14,723 bases of DNA, from NCBI GenBank assembly GCA_904501665.1, contig CAJGBT010000024.1, forward strand, positions 1-14,723, in the 5' to 3' direction. The notes under the pieces were generated by a model, which was not told the origin of the DNA, did no database searches, and saw only the letters and a list, made by a program, of their open reading frames with translations. Below, one piece after another: positions 8,750 to 14,723 of the stretch. Position 1 is the stretch's first letter; every line of letters starts with the position of its first letter. A program made the translations under genes and the position numbers. The stretch comes from an uncultured Bacilli bacterium (GTDB lineage: Bacteria > Bacillota_I > Bacilli_A > Mycoplasmatales > Mycoplasmoidaceae).

Positions 8750-11020
8750 TTAGTCACCTGAAACCCTTGGGTCTAATGCATCATTTAGATTATTAGAAAT
8801 AATTTGTGCTGATAATGTTATTAAAATAATCATTAAAGTTGGACCAATTAATAAATGTGGATATGGATTAATTCTAGCTGTTTCAATCATAGTACCTAAA
8901 CTAATTTCATTGCTTGATTTTAATCCTAAAAATACTAAAGAAGTTTCAAAGAAAATAATTCTTGGGATTAAATTTACCAAATTAACAAATAATCTTCCTG
9001 AGATATTAGGAAGCATATGAGTAAATAAAATCCGAGCTTGTGAAGCACCAAGAGTTTTAGCTGCTTGAATAAATTCAGCATCCTTATACTTTAAAATATA
9101 AGTTCTAGCAACTACCGCTGGTCACATTCAATTAACAAGAATTAATGATATTCCCAATGTTAAAGAATTAATATTTCCTCTTGAGAAAACTAATCCTAAG
9201 ATCATAATTCATAAAATCAAAGGTACACTTGATAAAATCTCTACAATTCTCATTAAAACACTATCTACCAATTTACCAGCTTTTGAACCAGCTATTCCTC
9301 CATAAATAGTTCCAATTAAAATTGAAGGAATTGCTACTATTAGTGCAAAAAACAAAGATTTAATTGTAGAATATCATAACATTGTTCATCAATCACGACC
9401 TAAACCATCAGTACCTAACATGGTTACAACATTTTTTAGTTCTGGAATGACATAAGGATTAAAACCTTTAATTATGTATTGTGAACCAAGCTGTTCATAA
9501 CTTTGTCAAATACCTAAATCTTGATATTGTCTAAGTTGCGAGAATGTATTAGCATCAATAATTGTATCAGTAACTCCACTTATGCCTAATCAAGGTATTC
9601 TTGGTGGTAAATAAGACAAAATAGAAGTAGGAATACTATTTGATATAGGATCTGCTATATTATCAATATTTGCTAATGTTATAATAATTGAAACAGCAAT
9701 AATAATTCCAATTAAAATCACAAAAAAAGTAGCAACCTTTGACTTAAAGAATCTTTTAACTACATCATTAACATATTTGGTTGGTTTTCCAGCAATTTGT
9801 TCAGAATTGATATTTTCAATATTAACTGGTTCGAATCAATGAGGATCTAATTGTTCTATTTGAGTTTGATTAGTTGATTCATTTAAACTTGGATACTCAA
9901 AGTTTTGTTCAATTGTATTTTCATCTAAAAATTGCGACTCCTCAACCTCAATGTCATTTTTATTTAAATTAGCCTTTCTTATAAAAAATTTATAATTTTT
10001 ATCAACATTTCTAATAATATTAATTTTATTTTTTCGAGTGATTCAAGCCCGTGTACTATTTCATAAACTATTTGCTTTCTTCTCACTTAATACAATTCTA
10101 GGATCAATGATTGTATAGAGTATATCAACAACTATTTGTAGTATAAAATAAATTGAACCATAAAAAATGGTTGAAAATATTACTAAATATATTTCTTTTT
10201 GATTAATAGCATTTACTAGGATTGAGGCAGTACCTGGTACATTAAAAAACTTTTCAATAATAATTGAACCACTTAAAATAGATAAAAAAGAAGGTAGTAA
10301 GCAAGCAATGATGGGAATAGCAGCATTTCTTAAAGCATATTTAAAGATTACTTGTCTAAATTTATATCCTTTAGCAAGTGCAATTCTAATGTAATCTTGT
10401 TTAAAAATTTCAACTAACTCATTTCTAGTATAGTAAGTAATAACAGATACAGAGGCAAAAACCATTGAAAGTATCGGGACAATCATTGACAAGATTACAC
10501 TACCTGCACTTACACCAGTAGCAGGATCAACAAATTGTGTTGGGAGGCCAATTAAACCAGCAAACTGGATTAAATAAAGTGCAAAAATAAATGATGGTAT
10601 AGACACAAATAAGACACTAACTCCATTAATTAAAATATCGGGCCATCTACCTCGATAATATGCAGAAATTATTCCAAAAGTAACACCAACAATTGATGAA
10701 ATAACAAATGCAGGACCAGCAATCATCAATGTATATTGAATTGGTAATAATATTTTTTCCGTTACAGAAATCGATTCATTATATAATTGACCAAATTCTC
10801 CTGTAGTAAACAATTTTTCAAAGAAATGACCTAATTGAACAAAAACATTATCTAATAAACCAGCAGCTTGTAATCTAGATAGGTAAGCTGCATCATCTTC
10901 ATTGTTAGCTTTAGAAATAGGATACCCAGGAATTGCTTGCATTAAAAAGAAAACTATTAGTAACAAAATAAATAATGCAACTATTGAAAATAATAACCTT
11001 TTAAAAATATATTTTAACAT
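8750..11020 (-). CDS. oppBC: Fused OppB-OppC oligopeptide permease
   Basis: A single 756-residue frame carrying both membrane subunits of the peptide importer. Residues 1-313 are OppB: an N-terminal helix, five further helices, and the EAA-type coupling loop QDYIRIALAKGYK (208-220). Residues about 431-756 are OppC: first helix 431-454, a GTDGLGRD motif, five more helices, and the coupling loop EFIQAAKTLGASQARILF (649-666). Between them lies a polar linker of about 115 residues (about 315-430), rich in Asn, Glu and Lys, with no membrane helix. UGA at 10061-10063, 10043-10045 and elsewhere is Trp. I checked each codon from 10061 to 9001 and found no UAA or UAG, and no ATG, GTG or TTG between the OppB end and the first OppC helix. 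ATG 11020 has a strong AAGGAGG site. The gene starts 18 bases after oppA ends and stops one base before oppD. Confidence 0.88.
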
Positions 11021-11038
11021 TCCTATTGTCCCTCCTTT

Positions 11039-13660
11039 CTAAACCATAGAATATAATAATTCTTTATATGTTCAAATAATACTACCTGATTCTCGTGATT
11101 TAAATGAACTTTCATTTCAAATATTAAGTTCATCATTAGACATATATAATTTACTTGAAGAGAAATATCAATACTTAGAAACATTTTCAATTGATGTTTT
11201 ATTAAATGGATTTACTAATTGAGTATTCACATTTCCAATAAAATTACTATTTGGACTAATTGATGCATTTAAATCAAAAACACCAAAAGGCATAAATGAA
11301 TATTGAATTGATTTAGTAATACCAGGAAAAACAATTGTTTGTAATGCAACTCAATTTATACAATTATTAATAGTAGTTCTTAATAATCTACTAACTCCAC
11401 CTTCTTCAATTGGTGTAAAAAAATCTTTGACAATTAAATCAGCATAAGCTTTTGACACTTTTGATTTTAATTTAGGTTTTTCACCTTTTTCAAATTGATA
11501 ATTTCCTCATTCATCAATTGAGTATGTTGGTGCTCCAGCACTAGTTTTCATGGCCTTATTGTTTTGATCAAAAATTATATTTTGTCTATCTTTTTCATAA
11601 ATCTCTAAATTGTATCCGACAATATCAGATCTATTAATTTTCATTGTATTAACATAATACATATCATTTGGAAAATCCCTTGCAACATTTACTAAATTAG
11701 CAGCTTGAATAGTCGAGACATCTAACTCATTTGATTTAAATTGTTCAAATAAAATATTTTCATTATAACTACCGGCATATTTAAGTTCAATTGTGTCAAA
11801 TTTTTTAATTGTAGCATCATTCATATCAAATGATTTATATTGATTATCAGTTAAGTTATTTGAGAAAGCATTAAAATAACTTTGATTAATTTTATAAACA
11901 ATATTTTGTTCAGTAATATTAGAAATATAATAAGGACTAGCAAAAGCTCAATCATTTCAAGTTTTCCTTCAATCACCAGAACCGTAAAAATTTTCCATTT
12001 TAGTTTCAGTTGTATTTAATAAACCATTAGGTGTTAAAATAGCATTTCTATTTCAATCTTCATCATTAATAATGTTTTTCACTGTTTGCTTAAATGCTGG
12101 TATAGCACAAAAATATTGTTTTTGTAAAATGTCTAAACAATCACGTGCAGATAAGGTTGGGTTATTAAAATATAATTTTAATTTTTGACTATCTGATGAT
12201 GAAGTATTTCGCTTATAATTATTAACATCTTCAATTGTTTTATTTACATCTAATCCAAGTAAATTAATAAAATAATCATTAGTATTTAACCCACAATCAA
12301 TAGACCTAACATATGCCTTTATACTTGCAATATAATCTTCTGGGGATAAGAACATTTTTTGCCCATTTTGATTATTTATTTGATTCCCTTTAGTATCAAC
12401 TCAAGGAATTGGTCTAATATTAAAAGTCATTGTTTGACTATTATTAAATTCATCAATTAGTTGATTAAGTTCATTATTAGCTCCATTGGCTACTAAATAT
12501 GCTCCCTCATATGGAAGTGATTTACTATTTTCATCTCCAATAGTAGTTCATGTTGTTAATCCAGTTCAACATGATTGAAAAAAACTTGAATTTGGTGCAT
12601 TTGAAAATGACGAATTAAATGATGTCTTGCTAGAAGTAAACGGATTATTTTGATCTCATAATCTTAATTTTGAATTTTTATTTTCACTAGCATCATAAAA
12701 TCAATCACGATAATTATTATCAGAATTAGGATTAATTTGTTTATAAAAACCATTACGAACTAATCAAGGAACTTTTGTTCATGGACCATCCTCAACAAAA
12801 GGAATATTAGAAGGGTTGCTAGCAATAAAATTTACTAATTTAATTCCTAATCCTACATTAGAATAATTTTCAAGTGTCACCTTACCATCTTCATTTTTTA
12901 AATTAATTTTAATGCTAGAATTATCCTTTACTCATTTTCCAATAACATTAGCAATTGTAACATAGGCATCTGTTGAACTAATTTTTGAACTGTTTTTATC
13001 AGAATTTACTCAAGCTAATAAATCAGTTGGACTTATTAAAATTGATTGCTTACCATCAAATGTATAATTTTCTAATTCTTTTTTTAAAGAAGCTGCTCAA
13101 TCCTCACTATTGTTTTCAATTACCTTATAAATTGGATGTCAAAAATTAGGCATTGAAAAAGCATCAGATAACATATATTTTATTCAAGTTCCAACCCCAT
13201 TGTAATCTGGTGATCAATAAAAACTTAATAATTCAGTATTTTTATTATAAAAACCTTCATTTAATGTTTCTGGTGTTCTTTGAATATTTGTAATTCCTAA
13301 TCTAGGATCAATTGCTTTTAAACTTTTATCTAAATTAACAAAAAAATTCTTTTCTCCATTTGATTGTGAAGCTTTTAAATTCACATATTGAAAATTTAAT
13401 CCTGGAAAATTTTCATGATATTCATTTTTATATCAAATAGCATATTCATCTAAAACTTTTCTAGTTTTATTAATCAATGTATTAATTACATTATTTTTAG
13501 CATTTGCATATTTATCCTTATCTTTATTAAATTTAAGAATATAAATATTAGAAGATTTTACATTTTGTGGTCAAAATAGAATAGTAGCAGAGGCAACAAC
13601 GATACAACTTAAGATTGAAACCATAACAACTGATTTTCAATGTTTTTTAAATCAGTTCAT
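11039..13660 (-). CDS. oppA: OppA-type oligopeptide-binding protein, membrane anchored
   Basis: An 873-residue extracellular substrate-binding protein of the mollicute OppA type, first gene of the operon. A basic N-terminus is followed by a hydrophobic segment (about 10-32) containing Cys 19 in the context ILSC, an imperfect lipobox; the segment runs on past the Cys, so it may be an uncleaved anchor instead. The remainder is a large, Asn/Ser/aromatic-rich soluble domain. Identification rests on its place before the OppBC permease, its size and general composition; I see no short diagnostic motif. I see no Walker A motif of the kind reported for M. hominis OppA. The frame uses many UGA Trp codons, two within the first eight residues, and I found no UAA/UAG before 11039. 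ATG 13660 has a perfect AAGGAGGT site, and the stop abuts the oppBC ribosome-binding site. Confidence 0.85.
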
Positions 13661-13689
13661 ATTTACCTCCTTTTTATACTTTTAAATAT

Positions 13690-13703
13690 TAGGATGAATC
13701 CTA
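13690..13703. repeat. Inverted repeat in the oppA leader
   Basis: TAGGAT (13690-13695) and ATCCTA (13698-13703) form a perfect two-armed palindrome about 30 bases ahead of the oppA start codon. It contains G+C in an otherwise A/T spacer. It could be a protein-binding site or a small leader hairpin; the sequence alone does not decide. Confidence 0.3.
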
Positions 13704-13784
13704 TTACCAATTTAGTTATTGAAAAATATTAATATTGAGTAATTTTTTGAATAAAAAATAGTTTATTATTTTTTATAAAATACT

Positions 13785-13815
13785 ATAATAACTAATTTTA
13801 CATTAAAAAAGTCAA
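13785..13815 (-). promoter_or_regulatory. Candidate promoter of the opp operon
   Basis: On the minus strand TTGACT (13815-13810, five of six matches to a -35 box) is followed after 19 bases by TATTAT (13790-13785), or after 22 bases by TATAGT (13787-13782). Transcription would begin near 13778, giving a leader of about 118 bases. The spacing is a little long, so this remains a candidate. Confidence 0.35.
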
Positions 13816-13909
13816 AAAAACAATTTTACTTCTATACTTATATATATGCTAATTCTTAAATATTTGATTAGATATTTTTATTTTTTTATTAAAATGAGCC
13901 ATTATAAAA

Positions 13910-13915
13910 TATAAT
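13910..13915 (+). promoter_or_regulatory. Putative -10 box of the rpsO-acpP-tRNA unit
   Basis: A perfect TATAAT lies 34 bases ahead of the rpsO start codon, with no convincing -35 box. The 289-base gap 13661-13949 therefore holds divergent start signals for opp (minus) and rpsO (plus). I see no gene in it. Confidence 0.4.
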
Positions 13916-13949
13916 AAATAATGTTTATTTTAAAAAGAAAGGTTATTAA

Positions 13950-14219
13950 GTGGCAATTTCTAAAGAAACTAAGGCTGAAATTATTAAAAAATTTGGCGGT
14001 GATATTAAAAATACAGGGAAAATTGAAGTTCAAATTGCTTTAATTAGTGCAGAAATTGATAATTTAACTACACATATGATTGCAAATAAAAAAGATCGTC
14101 ACTCAAAAAGAGGTCTTTATAAGAAAGTATCACAAAGAAAATCCTTGTTAAAATATTTAGAAAAAAATAATATTGAATCATATCGTAAATTATTAAAAGA
14201 ATTAAATTTAAGAGGTTAG
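13950..14219 (+). CDS. rpsO: 30S ribosomal protein S15
   Basis: An 89-residue, full-length S15, which binds 16S rRNA in the central domain and helps assemble the platform of the small subunit. Recognisable segments are the N-terminal helix (ISKETKAEIIKKFG), the TGKIEVQIALISAEI helix, the conserved HSKRGLYKKVSQRKSLLKYL core, and the C-terminal YRKLLKELNLRG. The start is GTG at 13950, supported by AGAAAGG at 13936-13942 and by alignment with the family N-terminus. It is followed after one base by acpP, whose ribosome-binding site lies inside the end of rpsO, so the two are probably co-transcribed and translationally linked. Confidence 0.97.
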   Translation: MAISKETKAEIIKKFGGDIKNTGKIEVQIALISAEIDNLTTHMIANKKDRHSKRGLYKKVSQRKSLLKYLEKNNIESYRKLLKELNLRG

Positions 14220-14220
14220 T

Positions 14221-14457
14221 ATGGCTAGTACTAAGGTTGTTAATGTAATTAAGACTATAGCAACAAAAAATAAAATCAAAATTGATTTTGATAATTTGCA
14301 AAAAGATTTAAAATCATTAAAAATTGATTCTTTAGCAGCTATGAATTTAATAATGCAAATTGAGGAAGAATTGAAAGTTACTTTAGATGATGAGAAATTA
14401 ATCTCTATTAAAACACTAGAGGATTTGATAAAAGCTTTTGAGGAAAAGATAAAATAA
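14221..14457 (+). CDS. acpP: Acyl carrier protein
   Basis: A 78-residue acyl carrier protein. The conserved Asp-Ser-Leu is at 36-38 (LKIDSLAAMNLIMQIEEEL); Ser 37 should carry the 4'-phosphopantetheine arm to which acyl chains are attached. The acidic second helix and the C-terminal TLEDLIKAFEEK helix fit the family. Mollicutes usually lack full fatty acid synthesis, so its likely role here is acyl transfer for phospholipid synthesis with PlsX/PlsY; plsY is elsewhere in this window. AAGAGGT at the end of rpsO provides the ribosome-binding site. Confidence 0.9.
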   Translation: MASTKVVNVIKTIATKNKIKIDFDNLQKDLKSLKIDSLAAMNLIMQIEEELKVTLDDEKLISIKTLEDLIKAFEEKIK

Positions 14458-14466
14458 TGATTTTAT

Positions 14467-14541
14467 AGGGGTATAGTTCAATGGTAGAACTGCGGACTTC
14501 AAATCCGCGTGTTGTGGGTTCGAGTCCTGCTACCCCTGCCA
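14467..14541 (+). tRNA. tRNA-Trp, anticodon UCA (reads UGA)
   Basis: A 75-base tRNA including an encoded CCA end. Acceptor stem AGGGGTA pairs with TACCCCT; the D-arm is GTTC/GAAC; the anticodon stem GCGGA/TCCGC closes the loop CTTCAAA, with anticodon TCA at 14499-14501; the T-arm is GTGGG/CCTGC around TTCGAGT. It closely resembles, from memory, the UGA-reading tRNA-Trp of Mycoplasma capricolum. It begins nine bases after the acpP stop and is probably transcribed with rpsO-acpP. It is the direct genetic support for reading UGA as Trp throughout this window; UCA can also read UGG by wobble. Confidence 0.96.
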
Positions 14542-14563
14542 TTTTAAAAATTATAATATTGAA

Positions 14564-14584
14564 ACTATGTATTAATTACATAGT
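14564..14584. repeat. Palindrome after the tRNA gene
   Basis: ACTATGTA (14564-14571) and TACATAGT (14577-14584) are perfect 8-base arms around a 5-base loop. No T-run follows on either strand, so it is not a typical terminator. It could help process or end the tRNA transcript, or mark the border of the mobile element. Confidence 0.4.
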
Positions 14585-14600
14585 CCCAAATTGAATTATT

Positions 14601-14646
14601 AAGTGCAACGCCTTTGATAAAATAAAGGTGGAGCACTTTTTAATTT
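14601..14646 (+). terminator. Strong terminator-like hairpin before the transposase
   Basis: AAGTGC (14601-14606) pairs with GCACTT (14633-14638); after a 2x2 internal loop, CGCCTTT (14609-14615) pairs with AAAGGTG (14624-14630), with an 8-base loop. The 3' side runs straight into TTTTT and then AATTTT. It would end the rpsO-acpP-tRNA transcript and shield the downstream transposase from read-through. Confidence 0.65.
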
Positions 14647-14664
14647 TGTAAATATATAAAAAAG

Positions 14665-14691
14665 TGCCCCCTTTAGTACGGAAAGGGAGCA
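14665..14691 (+). promoter_or_regulatory. Hairpin hiding the transposase ribosome-binding site
   Basis: TGCCCCCTTT (14665-14674) can pair with AAAGGGAGCA (14682-14691), nine of ten positions, around a 7-base loop. The 3' arm contains the whole Shine-Dalgarno sequence AAGGGAG, four to five bases from the ATG at 14695. Folding would block translation of any transcript that includes both arms. IS10 and IS50 are known to limit transposase expression from outside transcripts in this way. Confidence 0.55.
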
Positions 14692-14694
14692 ATT

Positions 14695-14723
14695 ATGTTA
14701 TACACTCAAATAACTCATGATGA
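14695..14723 (+). CDS. IS30-family transposase, N-terminal fragment (partial)
   Basis: Only nine complete codons are inside the window, MLYTQITHD, with a tenth codon starting GA. This matches the typical opening of IS30-type transposases (M-x-Y-x-x-L/I-T-x-x-E/D-R), which leads into a helix-turn-helix that binds the element's ends. It has a strong AAGGGAG ribosome-binding site and an unusual paired-hairpin leader. The call rests on very little sequence, and the element's terminal inverted repeat cannot be placed from here. Confidence 0.5.

Noticed and set aside
10061..10063. UGA as the end of a free-standing OppB
   Set aside because: UGA is Trp in this organism: tRNA-Trp(UCA) is present and UGA occurs within conserved motifs of PlsY, OppD, OppF and the kinase. 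The frame continues without UAA or UAG into OppC.
11039..13660. Walker A ATPase motif in OppA, as reported for M. hominis OppA
   Set aside because: I read the translated protein and found no GxxxxGK[S/T] sequence.
14068..14301. Minus-strand open frame opposite rpsO/acpP
   Set aside because: It lies antisense to two certain genes and has a low-complexity, hydrophobic, Leu/Ile/Tyr-rich translation typical of shadow frames.
14467..14541. Selenocysteine tRNA, because of the UCA anticodon
   Set aside because: It has an ordinary 75-base cloverleaf with a 7-bp acceptor stem and short variable loop, and lacks the long acceptor and variable arms of tRNA-Sec. It resembles mycoplasma tRNA-Trp(UCA).
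1..14723. CRISPR array, prophage or defence system
   Set aside because: I saw no regularly spaced repeats and no Cas, phage structural or toxin/antitoxin-like proteins; the genes are housekeeping and transport apart from the transposase start.

Overview
The window comes from a mollicute (Mycoplasma sensu lato) that reads UGA as tryptophan. The evidence is very high A+T content, UGA codons inside almost every conserved gene, and a tRNA-Trp with anticodon UCA at 14467-14541. Reading frames are given with UGA = Trp and only UAA/UAG as stops; under the standard code most genes here would look broken. The exact species cannot be fixed from the sequence alone.

Layout. 1-406: a possible minus-strand frame running off the left edge, a strong hairpin, then A/T-rich spacer. 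407-3657, plus strand: plsY (phospholipid acyltransferase), a two-helix DUF3137-type membrane protein, and an RDD-family membrane protein. 3652-4323, minus strand: a deoxyribonucleoside kinase that converges on the RDD gene and shares its stop hexamer. 4588-13660, minus strand: one compact oligopeptide ABC transporter operon read as oppA, oppBC, oppD, oppF, then a small membrane protein. 13950-14541, plus strand: rpsO, acpP and tRNA-Trp(UCA). 14601-14723: two related hairpins and the first codons of an IS30-type transposase that leaves the right edge.

How the genes fit together. The opp operon encodes a complete peptide importer, matching an amino-acid-auxotrophic parasite: a large anchored binding protein (OppA), the two permease halves, and two ATPases. 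The kinase salvages host deoxynucleosides. PlsY and ACP serve membrane lipid synthesis. Genes inside the opp operon overlap or are separated by 1-18 bases, most with a good Shine-Dalgarno sequence.

The most notable points are: (1) the OppB and OppC permeases form one continuous 756-codon frame, with no stop and no ATG/GTG/TTG between the domains; (2) OppF has an insert of about 480 residues, largely coiled-coil-like, between its Q-loop and its signature motif; (3) the transposase at the right edge has its Shine-Dalgarno sequence buried in a hairpin that looks like a duplicate of the terminator-like hairpin just upstream.
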